Shown: piece by piece, positions 1-11,429 of the stretch
Layout: every line of letters starts with the position of its first letter
Position numbering within the stretch: the first letter of the stretch is position 1
Program-made: the position numbers and the translations under genes
The notes under the pieces: generated by a model
Seen by the model: the letters and a program-made list of their open reading frames with translations, nothing else
The model's database searches: none
Told to the model about the DNA's origin: nothing
Assembly: GCA_023548195.1 (NCBI GenBank)
Contig: JAJHZJ010000808.1
Coordinates: 7,122,389 to 7,186,388, forward strand
Length of the DNA: 64,000 nt
Direction of reading: 5' to 3'
Source: Bettongia penicillata ogilbyi
Taxonomy: Eukaryota > Chordata > Mammalia > Diprotodontia > Potoroidae

Positions 1-55
1 AAATAAAATTTTCTATTCAGCTCTGGTCTTTTCATAAGGAAAGCTTGAAAGTCCT
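1..55 (-). mobile_element. L1/HAL1 ORF1 3' fragment, left of LTR
   Basis: The first 55 bases match, on the minus strand, the C-terminal coding part of L1-type ORF1. The same words (ttctattcagctctggtctt, then cttgaaagtcct) recur at 3762-3813 and 43008-43048. The homology stops at base 55, where an LTR begins, and resumes after base 1100, so this is the left piece of one element split by an LTR insertion. It continues beyond the window edge. Confidence 0.7.
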
Positions 56-1099
56 TGTAATGGCAAGGATACTGACATACACAGGAGGGTCTGCTGTATA
101 GGTTCTTAGATCTCCTTTTCTAATAGGAAACCAACTTTTGACAGGTCAACAATGTACTTTAATCAAGTACATATATCATTCACTTAATTCAGGGAAAAAA
201 GTCAGTATCCTGAACTTCGGGGAAAATACAAACAGAAATAAAGATCAACAGACAGGGCTTCCAACTGTCTAACCATAAGCAATATATACATCCCAGATCA
301 ATAGATAGATCCAAATGTTTGACCATTATGTACATACATAGTTACCAGATAGAGAAGCACCAACACCTGGGTTTTCAAAGCAGGGGTGGGGGTTGGGGGT
401 AGGGGCTCCTTAGCACCTGCCTGTGATAGTAATTTAAATGGAAAAATATTTCTCATTAATTAATAGGCCCATATGATCTGCTCAAATCACCTAGTAGCTT
501 AAGTCACAGGTGGTAGGAGGAGCTTGCTGAAGAGACAGAACAGGAAGGGTAGAACAGAACAGGGAGGAAGTGAGTGGGATCAGGTCAGAGGGGACAGAAC
601 ACAGGCCAACTGACACAATGTGACAGTTGATAGTGAGAAGACTCTGGTTGAGGGAGGGGAGGTTTGAGAATGGCTTTGCCCCTTGCTGTGATCATGTTTA
701 TTAACTTCTTGGTCACCATGATGGATTTTACTTTCTGGTTCTGGGATTTGGCTTTCTGGTGTTTAAATAAGTGTTTCTCTTCTGCCTTCTACATAGACAG
801 TCTTTTATACTTGGAGACAGAACTGCACTGGCATATTCATAGTCACTACCAGTGCTGTGAATGTTGCCTTGGCGATAAGCTACCTTGAGTTTCTTCTGGC
901 CAAACAAACACTTCCAGTGAGGAAGCTCCAAAATAAAACCTCATCTCAGGGTATTTATACACTTTTGAGAGCCAGAGGGCAGGACCCTCTGACCAATTGC
1001 TTCAATAGAAATTAACAACAGGCAATGAGGCCTATTAATGGGCAGGGAAGATCTTTAACTCTTGCCCCCATCTACCATTAACCTTAAATTACCTTCACA
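56..1099 (-). mobile_element. Solo LTR of an endogenous retrovirus
   Basis: The block begins TGTAATGG and ends CTTCACA, so it has TG...CA ends on both strands. It is flanked by gtcct (51-55) and atcct (1100-1104), a likely 4-5 bp target duplication, and it interrupts an L1 ORF1 homology. A minus-strand TATA box (GTATAAATAC, about 951-960) and a downstream ATTAAA near 155 set the orientation. About 300 bases are shared with 57136-57500, which marks a dispersed family. No internal retroviral genes are present, so it is a solo LTR. The family name is not recognised. The overlapping open frames near 660-930 look like chance. Confidence 0.65.
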
Positions 1100-1104
1100 A
1101 TCCT

Positions 1105-1750
1105 CTATTTCATGAAACATTTTTTCGCTCTAAAGGATTATAGTCAGTTTTTTTTTCTGGGTAGATAATTCTTATTTATAATTCTAACTCCTTTATGTTC
1201 CAGAATATTTTATTCCAAGCCCTTTACTCCTTTAATATAGTAGGTGTTAAAAAAATGTGTAATTCTTTCTGGCTACTTGAAGTATTCTCTCTTTGTCCTA
1301 GGTGCTCTATTTTGATATTTTTCAGGGGAGTGGTCAATGGATTCTTTTAATATCTATTTTACCTTCCCATTCTAAGCTATTGGGGAAGTTTTTCTTCATA
1401 ATTGATGAAAATCTGGTATCTTGTCTCTTTGATAATGGTTTTTAATCAGTCTAATAGTTCTTAAATTACCTCTCCATGTTCTACTTTCAAGGTCAGTTGT
1501 TTTTGTTGCTGAGATATTTCATATTTTTTTCTACTTTTTTCTTTCTTTTGATTGGATTTTATTGTTCTTGATGTCTTATGTAGTCACTAGCTAGTCTGTC
1601 TATTCAGTGAATTTTCCTTTTCTCATTTGTCCTATTCTACTTTTAAGATAGAATAGAAAAAAAAATAAATTCTTTTCTTCAGTATTTTTTCTGCCTGTTT
1701 TACCATTTGGCCAATACATTTTATTTTTCATCTCTTATAGCTGAAACTTA
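1105..1750 (-). pseudogene. L1/HAL1 ORF1 remnant
   Basis: This is the continuation of the element at 1-55. Read on the minus strand it follows the same order as the better copies at 3800-4540 and 43060-43800: the C-terminal domain, then the coiled-coil coding part. Landmarks are the plus-strand phrases ggtagataattctt, ggtcagttgtttttg and ttcttttcttcagtattttt. Many stops and indels are present, so no protein could be made. It ends in A-rich DNA near 1750. Confidence 0.6.
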
Positions 1751-2165
1751 AATACAAAATAAGAAAAGTAAAAAAAAATAAAACAAACCTAAAATAAACA
1801 AATACAAAAGAAGAAAGAAAAAGAAAGTGTGCCATGTGCACAGCAGAACGTAGTTATGATTCAAAATAGGTAACAATGAATTTCCATTTCAGAAAAAGCC
1901 TATATAATAAATATTATGTATTGTGTTGATAACTAACCACTCTTACTTTGCTTTCTTTTTACTTTTCTTTTGTTCTCTGCTGTGCACGTTTTACTTTATT
2001 CTTTTTTCTCCTTTCTCCCCCCTCCCCATCTGCAATTAAGCGCAGATATATAGATACATGAACACACACATATATACACATACATACATATATAACGTAT
2101 GTCTATACACACACATATATATGTATGTAGATATATATATATACATACATATATATACATATACT
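1751..2165. repeat. A-rich stretch and TA/CA simple sequence
   Basis: Bases 1750-1830 are A-rich. Bases 2040-2165 are an imperfect mixture of tatata, cacaca and tacata repeats. No gene or recognisable mobile element was seen between them. Confidence 0.6.
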
Positions 2166-2474
2166 CTCCTTAACAAATTATACTTCTGATCTTTGTTTTT
2201 GTTTGTGTATGTCTCATTTCTTATCCCTCCAAATTTCTCTATTTTACTTCTACCTACTACCTTGCCCTCCTGCTACTTAACCTACCGCTCCTTCCAAGGT
2301 TCCCCTTTTTATCCTTTCTCTCCCATAAATCTGAACACCCTTCTCTAGTTCAATTTAGCATATTCCCTCACCCTCCATGCTAGAGATCCCTCAATTATCC
2401 TCTGCACCCTCCCAGTCCTCTTAGCTTTTTATTTCTTTTCAAATTTAGAAGACTTCTATACATACATATGTATG

Positions 2475-2516
<42 letters not shown>

Positions 2517-2690
2517 GTTCTGTTTTGAACCCATCCCCAATGAAAGTAGGTTTCTAGAACTAACACCCCTCTTCCCCCATCTAATTCCTTTGTGTAAGTT
2601 CTTCGTCTTACAGATCATTTGTATAAAAATAATTTCTATTTTTAACTGTTCCTAAGCAGTTTTACTTTTTAAAGTCAAATCATACTCAGG
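2166..2690 (-). mobile_element. L1-type pyrimidine-rich spacer fragment with (CA)n
   Basis: The plus strand is C/T-rich with many ccctcc words, like the region between ORF1 and ORF2 of the L1 at 37640-38200 and the tails of the ORF1-only elements. A perfect (CA)n of about 17 units lies at 2479-2512. Near 2660-2690 the text resembles the end of ORF1 (aaagtcaaat...caggtct), so this may be the 3' part of an older element into which the copy at 2691-5390 inserted. It may belong with the 7096-8130 piece. Confidence 0.4.
2479..2512. repeat. (CA)n microsatellite
   Basis: An uninterrupted CA dinucleotide repeat of about 17 units, seen directly. Confidence 0.95.
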
Positions 2691-3502
2691 TCTACCCCAA
2701 TCTTTCCTTTTTTCTTCAAAATTTAAATTTAATACTTTTAGTTTTCAACATTCATTCCCACAACATTTTGAGTTTCAAATTTTCTCCTCATTATTTCCCT
2801 CCCCCCACCCTGAGATGGCATGTACTCCTTCCCTTCCCTGACTACTACCTTCCCTGTTCTCCTCCCTCCCTCTTATTCCCTTCCCCTTTACATTCTTGAA
2901 GGACAAGATAGATTTCTATACCCTATAGCCTGTATATCTTATTTCTAAGTTCCATGTAAAAACAATTTTAACATTTGTTTTTAAACTCTTGAGTTCCAAC
3001 TTCTCTCCTTTCTTCCCCACCATTGAGAAGATAAGCAATGTAATATAAGTTATACCTATGTAGTTATGCAAAAAAATTTCATAATAGCCGTTGTGAAAAA
3101 CTATGTTTCCCTCCATCCTATTCCACCAACCAGTTATTCTATTTTCTCCTTTGACCCTGTCCCTTTTCTAAAGTATTTGCTTCTGACTACCCCACCCCTA
3201 ATCTGCCCTTCCATCATCCCACCCTCTTTTATCCCCTTGCCCTCTACTTTCCTATAGGATAAGATACCAAATTTAATGTGTATGTTATTTCTTCCTTAAG
3301 TCAGATCCTATGTAAAGTTCACTCATTCCTTGTTACCTCCCCCCTCTTCCCCTCCATTGTGAAACCTTTCTCTTGCCTCTTTTATGGTGAGATGATTTAA
3401 CCCATTCTATCTCTCCTTTTCTCCTTCTCCCAATATATTCATCTTTCACCTCTTAATTTTATTTTTAGATATCATTCCTTCATATGCAACACACTCTGTG
3501 CC

Positions 3503-3574
<72 letters not shown>

Positions 3575-3606
3575 GTCTATCTATCTATCTATCTTTCTAC
3601 CTACCT
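3503..3606. repeat. (TCTA)n microsatellite
   Basis: About 25 tandem ATCT units with a few variants, inside the tail of the old HAL1-type copy. The corresponding place in the copy at 42790-42845 carries tctctg/tgtg repeats, so this tail position is repeat-prone. Confidence 0.95.
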
Positions 3607-4214
3607 ATCTCCTCCAACTACTCTAATACTAAGAAAGGTCTCATGAGTTAAAAATAATTTTCTATGTAGAAATGTAAACAATTTAACTTTAAAAAGTCTC
3701 TTATGATTTCTCATTCCTGTTTACCTTTTCATGCTTCTCTTCATTCTTCTATTTGAAAGTCAAATTTTCTATTCAGCTATAGTCTTTTCATCAGGAATGC
3801 TTGAAAGTCCTCTATTTCATTGAATACTAATTTTTCTCCTTGAAGAATTATACTCATTTTTGCTCATCGGTGATTCTTGGTTTTAATCCTAGCTCCTCTG
3901 ACTTCCAAAAATATCATATTCCAAGCCCTCTGATCCCTTAATGGAGAAGCTGCTAGATCTTGTATTATCATAATTGTTTTTTCACAATACTTGAATCATT
4001 TCTTTCTGATTGCTTGCAATAATTTTCTCCTTTACCTTGAAATCTGGCTACAATAATCCTAGGAGTTTTTCAGTCAGTATATCTTTCCATCAGCAATTGG
4101 TAGATTTTTACAATTTCTATTTTACCCTCTGATTCTAGAATATCAGGGCAGTTTTCCTTGATAATTTCCTGAAAGATGGTGTCTAGGCTCATTTTTTTTA
4201 TCATGGCTTTCAGA

Positions 4215-4511
4215 TCATCCAATAATTTTAAAATAATTTCTTTTGGATCTATTTTTCAGGTCAGTTTTTTTTCCAATGAGACATTTCACATTTTCTATTT
4301 TTTTTTTGTTCTTTGATTCTGTTTTATAATTTTCTTGATTTCTCATAAAGACATTAACTTCCATTTTCTCCATTCTAATTTTGAAGGAATTGTTTATTTC
4401 AGTGAGCTTTTGAATCTCCTTTTCCATTAGGCCAATTTTGCTTTTTAAAGCATTCTTCTCCTCATTGGCTTTTTGGATTTCTTTTGCCATTTGGGTTAGT
4501 CTAGTTTTCAA
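4215..4511 (-). pseudogene. L1-type ORF1 coiled-coil fragment
   Basis: A 98-residue frame rich in Lys and Glu. It has the ORF1p coiled-coil pattern (LTQMAKEIQKANEEKN, MEKEIQKLTE) and ends in the N-terminal edge of the RNA-binding domain (IGKKTDLKNRSKRNYFKI). It aligns with residues inside the frames at 43415-44158 and 54958-55743. ORF1p normally trimerises by this coil and binds the element RNA. The frame is closed by decay on both sides. Confidence 0.7.
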
Positions 4512-5390
4512 GGTGTCATTTTCTTCAGTATTTTTGGGAAGTCTTCTTTAGCAAGCTATTTACCTGATTTTTATGATTTTCTTGCATTACTATCATTTCT
4601 CTTTCCAACTTTTCCTCTACTTTTCTTACTTGAATTTCAAAATCCTTTTTGAGATACTCCACGGCCTGAGATCAATTCATATTCCTCTTCAAGGCTTTTG
4701 ATGTAGGAGCTGTCCTCTGCTGTCCTCCTTCTCTAGTTGTATGCCCTGATCTTCCTTGTCACCAAAGTAAGATTCTATAGTCTGAGTTATCGTACAATGT
4801 TTGCTTATCTTCCCAGCTAAACACTTGACTTTCTAACTCTTTGTCAAGATAGAACTCTGCTTCCAGAGGTGATGAAGTTGGGGGTGAGTGTACTGTCCCA
4901 GGCTGCAAGGATTTTGTATCAGCCACTCGATTCACCACAGTCAGTGGGCCCAGAACTCTGGAAGCCACGTCTGCTGCTGTTACAGCTGCATCACCCTGGG
5001 GCTGTGGCTGGACCTGGTCAGACCATGAACTGCTCTTTTACCCAGGTCCCACAGGGTTTTTCCACTGACCTTTTCAGAATTTATGAGTTGAAAGTCTGGA
5101 AACTGTCACACCTGCCAATGATTCAGTTCCCTGAGGCCTGCTCAGACCCTTCTGTGCCAGTGTGACCCATGCTGTAATGCACTCCCCTCTGTGCCCCCAG
5201 GTGCGAAAGAACCTTCCTATCAATTTTCCAGGTTGTCTTTGTCTGGGGGTTTGTTTCATTCTGTCATTTTATGGGTTCTGTAGCTCCAGAATTTGTTTTA
5301 AAGTCGTTTTTTTACAGATATTTAGAGGGCTTTGGGGGAGAACTCAGGGAAGTCCTTGCTTTTACTCTGGCATTTTGGCTCCACCCCTAT

Positions 5391-5420
5391 CTTCATCTTT
5401 CTTATAAATTTCCCAATTCC
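5391..5420 (-). mobile_element. Short left piece of the 7096-8130 L1
   Basis: These 30 bases end in tcccaattcc. The same 10 bases occur at 7096-7105, after which ORF1-like sequence continues (atttttgaaagttttctt). Joined across the inserted element at 5421-7095 the reading is that of an L1 ORF1 coil region. It is also the right flank of the 2691-5390 element. Confidence 0.5.
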
Positions 5421-7095
5421 TACTAAAAATCTTATACATGAGCCTTACATTTTACATAAAAAAGTACAAAGGCTGTTTTTATTGAGTTCCTTTCAATTAG
5501 TTTCATATGTACCTTATATTTCTCTTGGCACTTTTATGTCAGATCTTCTAGTAACTTTAGGATTTCTTTTTTTTGGACAAAGTCTTGAAAGTCTGATCGT
5601 TCCTTAGGTGTCCATTTTTTGAATTTGGAATTATACTTAACTTTGCTGGATATGATATTTTTAGCCAGAGCCCCAGTTCTTTTGCTCTTTGATACAGTGA
5701 TCCAAGACGTCCAGTCTTTTAATGTTGCTACTGCTATGCCTTGTGTGATTCTCATTGTGACACTGCTGTATTTAAATTGGTTCTTTTTTCTTTTTGGTCA
5801 TCATGTTTTATCCTTGTGCTAGGGGTTTCAGAATTTGACAATAATATACCTATAGATTTTCTTCATAGGACTGCTTTCAGGCAGTGATCAGAGGATGTTT
5901 TTTCTGTTTCTATTTTCCTCTCTTTTTCTAATGCTTCAGGATAATTTTCTTTAATAATTTTTTTGTATTAATATATCAAGATTCTTTTTTTTTGTGGATC
6001 ATAGCTTTCAGGTAGCCTGATTATTCTTAGGTTTTCTTTTATTGAACTTCTCTCCAGATCAGTTGTTTTTCTTATGAAATGTACTCTTCTATTTTTTCAT
6101 TCTAAATATTTTGTTTTATTACTCCTTGATCTCATAACTTTTCTGACTTCCCCTTGCCCTATTTTGGTTTTCAAGGAGTCATTTTCTTCTTAAGATTCTG
6201 GATTTAATTGATTGACTTTATTTTCATAATCTTGTTTTTCTTGGATTGTTCTTTTTTAAAAAAATATTTTCCTCAATCTCTCTTATTTAATTTTAAAATT
6301 TTTAAGTTCTTTCCTGAATTCTTTTTGATCAGATAACCATTACTCATACACCAAAGAGTATGAGATTGCTCTTTGGGATAGAAGATGGTTTCTTTGCTTC
6401 AGTATCCCCTTCTGAAGATCAAACCCCCAGTCTTTTCTATTCCCATAATAACTCCTTATGTTTGGATTCTTTCTCCTTTGCCTGTACATTTTTTTAAGTT
6501 TGTAGTAGCTTAGTTTTTAGTAATCATCTCTAGTCCAGGAGTGTGGGGGAAGGTACCTCTGCCTTCAGATCCTCTTTCAGTTTTCCCCTCTGGCTGGGAA
6601 CTGGACTCCAACCTCCTCTATGTGCTCACAGCCAGTGGTGCCCCTGCTCCACTGCTTCTGCACTTACCAGGCATATCCGGGTTCCTTTTTATCCCGTACT
6701 GTGTCTTCAGATATTCACAGCAAACCTGGGTATGGCACTCTTTGTTAGCAGAGGTTTCCTTGATTTTCCAGGACTCAGATATCCAACATTTCTCCCTGTC
6801 TTGGGGGTAAAAGTTTCTACCAATGCAGCCTCCCAACTTAACTCACCCCAGTGCTTACCTTTTATTATTTAAATGGATCTAGGCTATAGTCTGGAGGTGT
6901 TTACTGGGACCAAACCTTGTCCTGGGTCTTTTATTCAGATATTCTTCTACTGTCCCAGGAGGACTATTCTGCCCCTACTCCTATTTATTGTTACTGCTCT
7001 ATGTTCACCCTGAGGTGCTATTTCATCTCTTTATGTGGGGAAAAATCTTGAGAACTTGGAATTATCTGACCTACTTCACCACTTTCCCAAAATCC
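5421..7095 (-). mobile_element. L1-type 5'UTR-ORF1 element flanked by a 10-bp duplication
   Basis: It is bounded by identical tcccaattcc at 5411-5420 and 7096-7105. The right end has the degraded 5' signature (plus strand cttcaccactttcccaaaat, compare ccaccatcttggct). It contains a 5'UTR (about 6540-7090), a coiled-coil region (about 6000-6330) and an ORF1 C-terminal domain (5534-5755). The pyrimidine-rich spacer of other copies is absent at the left end. It was apparently inserted into the element whose remainder is 7106-8130. Confidence 0.6.
5534..5755 (-). pseudogene. L1 ORF1 C-terminal domain, divergent lineage
   Basis: A 73-residue open frame. It opens with RITQGIAVATLKDW, matching RITQDLAASTLRDR in the 43049-43294 frame, which is the end of the RNA-recognition domain of L1 ORF1p. 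The following part (KKWTPKERSDFQDF) differs from the YPAKLGIIL type seen in the other copies, so it belongs to another L1 lineage or has changed greatly. Confidence 0.6.
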
Positions 7096-8130
7096 TCCCA
7101 ATTCCATTTTTGAAAGTTTTCTTTTCTTCAGTATTTTCTGTGCCTCTTTTAACAAGCTGCTACTTCTCTTTTGCATGCATTACTCTCATTTCTTTTCCCA
7201 ACTTTTTGTCTACTACTCTTATTTGGTTTTTAAAATAATTTTTTAGATCTTCTAGGGAATGCTTGTTGGACTTGTGTCAAATCCAGGTTTTTTTTTTCTT
7301 AGAGGTTTTTCTTGTAGCTGTTTTGACATAGTTGTCTACTTCTGAGTTTGTGTCTTGATCTTCTCTATTATCATAGAAGCTTTTTATTGTCAGGTTCTTT
7401 TGTTTAAACCATTTTATCATTTTTCCAGCCTATTTCTTGACTTTCAACTTTATGTTAAAATTAAATTCAGTTCCCAGAGTGAGGTATGGGGTGATATTGG
7501 GGGGGGCACTATCCTTAGCTATGGAATTTTCTGGGCTGTGTTTTCAGAGCTAATTCTTGGTGTCTGGCAGTTATTAATGATTCCAAGGTGGATGATCCAG
7601 GGAGAGAATAGTCATTGTTCTCCAAGTATGTACTCTACTCCTTACTCAGGAAAGTCATGTGAACCCTTGCAGCACCAATGATACTACTCCTCAGGACCTC
7701 TGCTCTCTTGTGTCTGCAGTTGTTTCTGGAACCATGACCTGGAAGTGAGCATAGGCAATGGAGTTTTTAAGCAGTACCTGGTCCTACAGCCAGTACTAGC
7801 ACAATTGTCTCCTGTAATTTCTTTCTCACCAGTTGCCACATTCCCTTATAATGTGTTTAACAACTCCCAAAGCTGCTGCTGCTGTTATTGTAAGGCCCTG
7901 CTGGTATTGCTGCCGTATGGGCACTGGGCCCACCTCTACCCCAGTATCACAGATTTCTCTTTCTGACTTCCTAGCTTGAATGGGGCTGGGAAAAATGCGG
8001 CATCCTGGCCTTTTCTTGGCTCTACTGTTCCAGAATTTGATTTGAGGCATTATTTTAAAGTTGTTTGCAGGAGAATGTTGGGAGACTTCAGCTGTTTCCT
8101 CTACTCTGACATCTTGGCTCTGCTTTTGCA
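7096..8130 (-). mobile_element. L1-type 5'UTR and ORF1 start
   Basis: The right boundary has the L1 5' signature (plus strand ctactctgacatcttggctc, about 8100-8119). GC-richer 5'UTR follows to about 7340, then a coiled-coil coding remnant (7110-7300) in the same order as other copies. An uninterrupted minus-strand frame at 7826-8158 lies in the 5'UTR and resembles no known protein. The left part is displaced by the 5421-7095 insertion. Confidence 0.6.
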
Positions 8131-8762
8131 AGTTCCTCTGTGCATTTAAATAAGTCAACCAAACCCATTAGTACCACAAAAACCTCATAAACAAGGGAAG
8201 AAATCCAAGAATTCATGTGCACCATTCAAATTTGCTCACAGATCCCATACTTAGCATTTTAGAGGGAATTGAACAGAAGACAGATTGAACAAAAAGACAT
8301 CTTAACTAGTTATTATTATATATTCATACTTCATTCAATTTTCAGTACTCTTTCAAAATTCATAAGGATTATCTATATTTTATGGAAAGAAGTTAGGACA
8401 CATCTATTTTGATGAGCTATAGTTAAGTTCCAAGACAGAATCTTTAGTCTGAGTTTCCTAGTTTTTCCCTACTAGGGAACAATTAGAAAATAGAAAGAAG
8501 TAGATCTCCTTCATTCCTCCTTCGGTCTTTTTCAAACACAGATAATCATAACTACTTTAGAGCCTTTGCTAGATCTCCAAATTATTCTGTAAGTAGAGAC
8601 TTGATCTTAGGAGCGCTTTGTTCATTTAAACCGTTTCATCTCAAAAGAAGGTATGTATCAATGAATCCTTCTATGCCAGATAGGGAGAGTCTATTTTTTA
8701 ACATCCTTACAGAAAAAGTTGACTGTAACATATTATTGGTATAGTTTGATAAAAATATTCTA
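8131..8762. other. Unassigned AT-rich DNA
   Basis: No gene, repeat family or structured RNA recognised. Confidence 0.5.
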
Positions 8763-9181
8763 CTAATAGTAGTAGTTGCTGTTGTTGCTGCTGTTATCCA
8801 TTCTCGAAGAGGACCAAAATGACAACACTATGCTGGAGTCAAGTATCATGTGTTCAATTATGACTGATCAGACTAGTAGGGGCTTTGAATGCTCTAACCA
8901 CAGGTTGGACACAAATAGTCCATGTGGGATGGATACTCTAAACTTGTGCATGCTGCATTTCCTTTGAGTTATTTCGATTTTGCTTTGCTCGTAGAGCAGA
9001 GCTCCTTCTCTGATGTGGGCATGCCATGGTGAGCGGTCCTGTGCCAGTATCTCCCATCCATGTCACACAATCCCAAAGTTCTTTGGAGACCTTGAGACTG
9101 TCCTTGTATCGTTTCTTCTGACCACCATGTGAACACTCACCTTGTGTCAGTTCTCCGTAAAACAGTCTTTTGATAAGGGTA
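8763..9181 (-). mobile_element. RTE retrotransposon 3' part (ORF C-terminus and 3' end)
   Basis: Translated on the minus strand, 9178 to about 9020 reads KRLFYGELTQG then GGQKKRYKDSLKVS. This is the conserved C-terminal tail of RTE-clade reverse transcriptase ORFs. It is followed by 3' sequence ending in a CAG/CAA-like trinucleotide tail near 8775, and RTE elements commonly end in short tandem repeats. The next upstream ORF segment is present but inverted at 9182-9430. The ORF is broken. Confidence 0.75.
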
Positions 9182-9430
9182 TGACTACCAAACTGAAGGT
9201 CTACAGAGCTGTGGTTCTGACTTCATTGTTATAAGCCTGTGAAAACTGGACAATTTACCAGCACATGTCAGGAAACTGGATCGCTTCCATTTGAACTGTC
9301 TTAGGAAGATTCTGAAGCTCATTAATAGGATAAAATACCAGATGCTGAGGTCCTTACTCGAACTAAACTGCCACGTATTCAAACTCTCATTCACAGAGCC
9401 CAACTCCAGTGGAATGACCTGGTTGTCTGA
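9182..9430 (+). mobile_element. Inverted 5' segment of the same RTE copy
   Basis: The plus-strand translation reads TTKLKVYRAVVLTSLL, then FHLNCLRR-like and HSQSPTPVEW-like remnants, i.e. the RTE ORF stretch immediately before KRLFYGEL. It lies head to head with the minus-strand 3' part, and the join is at about 9181. Flanks tagtagtagt (8767-8775 region) and agtagtagta (about 9430-9440) could be the target duplication. Confidence 0.7.
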
Positions 9431-9439
9431 GTAGTAGTA

Positions 9440-9685
9440 GTAACAGCTAGAATTATATAACACTTTAAGTGTGCAAAATGATTTACAAATATAATCTCAT
9501 TTTGTACTCACAACATTGAGAAGTAGATGTAATTATTAGCCCCATTTTACAGATGAGGAAACTGAGACAGAAGGCTGAGTGATTCACTTAAAATCACACA
9601 ACTAGTAATTATCTGAGCCTGCCTTTGAATTGAGGTCTTCCTGACCCTAGCCCTAGCATTCCTACCACTCACCACATTACTATTT
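9440..9685 (-). mobile_element. MIR-type SINE
   Basis: The plus strand carries cccattttacagatgaggaa followed by actgaga and then tcacacaactagtaatt. This is the antisense of the tRNA-like and core parts of the ancient mammalian MIR SINE. The flanks are degraded. Confidence 0.75.
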
Positions 9686-11222
9686 TCCTCAAAATTTCTT
9701 TAGCGTTGTCCCTCCTCATTTATGCTTTAGTACTTCTCTTCTATTGAAAGTATATCCCCACTCAACTTCCCTTCATGTTCAGGTTGCTTCGGTTCTAGTG
9801 TGTCCAAATACCACCTGAGTCCTTTGTATGACTCCTGGCTCTGCTTAGGCTATCTTGCCTGCATCTGTTGTAATCACCTGCCAGCTTCCTTGGGCTAACT
9901 TGATTCTTGGAGCCTCCCTAAGTACCTGTGGTTTTTGTCTCCACAATTCTATACCACCTTGCAACTTCCCTTTGATTGGGAACTTGCCTTGAACAGGGAA
10001 ATACCCAGGGCCCAGTTTCACTGAAGTCATGTCAAGTTTGTGAGTCAGCCTCCAATCTAAGTTAGGACAGTTTAGGATACCACAGCTGGTTAATAAGAAT
10101 GTGGAAATATAGCTCAGGTTGATTTATTTTAGTCACCTAAAATTCTCATTATTGATGTCTATCTTTTGAGTTGCAACATTATTAGAAATCTTATCACCTT
10201 AGCCTTAGGGAAGCAATTAGGAATTAGGTTAATCTTGTGTACTTTTTTAATTGAGAGGAGGTTTGGGGTGGGGGGCAAAGGCTAGGAATCCCTATCATAC
10301 TTTTTTTAGTTCAATTTTCAGTGGGTAGGGGGAGGGAAAAGTATATACTCATCCACCACTAGTGTTAATAAGTAATGTTTAAGTCAAATTCTATCCTAAA
10401 TGACTGGATCCTATAAATGCGTGCAAAGACAAGGTTTTGTTATTGAAATTCCTTGCAAGTGTAGTACCCTGCAAATATAATTCAACTAGCTCTCAGAGAA
10501 GCAGAAATTGAAGTGAAATATGTATCTTTTGTCACAGAGTGGTACCAATATTCAGGAACACATAGGTTATGTCTCATTAGATTTCTGTGATATAAATCAC
10601 TGTCATATCTGCAATATCCATTTCTAAGTAGTAATTCTTAGAAGGCAAACAAATGTTCAGCAGTATGGAGAATATTATAAAGAAGGAATTAAATGGACAT
10701 CAGTAGAATTAGAAGGTAGTCAGCACTTTGAAATATTATAGTTCTACTTGAACAATTTATGATTATGAATCCCTTGGAAGGCATTTGGAAGTCTAGGTTG
10801 AAATAATACTTTAATAGAAATGGCCCTCCAAGAATATATACTAAACAGATATTCAAGTAGTACCATGGATTGCCAGTTCAATTTATTTAAGCAAATCTAA
10901 AGTGTAGCTCTGCAAACAAATTCCAGATACTAGTACTTACAGCACAACCTTCCAAAGAACATGGAGCAGCACAGAAAGGTAAGAAAGAAGCAGACTAGAC
11001 TATTTATTATGAATGTAAACTTAGAAAGTTTAACAAAAGCAGATAGTCTGGTATATGAACAAAATTAAAAAACAATTTTACAGGAAACTGTAAAGTATAC
11101 TTTGTTTAAATTATATAAAAATGATTGCTTCTGTGTCTCCTTCTGATGTCTTTTTCCATTTTTTGCATTATAAAAGAATTTGTTTCTTTTATTTCTATTA
11201 CCGTTTTTAGGAGCTTGTATTT

Positions 11223-11225
<3 letters not shown>
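9686..11225. other. Unassigned DNA
   Basis: No coding or repeat family could be named. The part at 9720-10060 is less AT-rich and might be an old LTR or transposon, but nothing decisive is visible. Confidence 0.4.

Positions 11226-11256
<31 letters not shown>
11226..11256. repeat. (TA)n microsatellite
   Basis: About 15 uninterrupted TA units. Confidence 0.95.
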
Positions 11257-11257
<1 letters not shown>

Positions 11258-11429
11258 ATTGTGTATATATGTTGCTCTTACCTGAATGTAGATAGTAGTA
11301 GAAATTTGGATCAAATGATACTGACTTCTATTCATATCTCCAGTATGGCTAATAGAAGCACCAGCAAAATTGAAATTAACTGCTAGGTTCATGTTGACAT
11401 TAGAAAGGAATTTACTTATCATGTCTCAA

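Larger units (their letters stand above)
2691..5390 (-). mobile_element. HAL1-type element, old copy (5'UTR-ORF1-tail, no ORF2)
   Basis: Read from 5390 down: an L1-like 5' end (plus strand ggcattttggctccacccc at the boundary), a 5'UTR to about 4760, an ORF1 relic to about 3750, then a purine-rich (sense) spacer and 3' end down to about 2691. There is no trace of ORF2. This is the same plan as 41956-44736, but more decayed. An ORF1 coiled-coil piece survives as a 98-residue open frame at 4215-4511. A (TCTA)n has grown in the tail. Convincing target duplications were not found; only a weak atctt match exists at the two ends. Confidence 0.65.
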
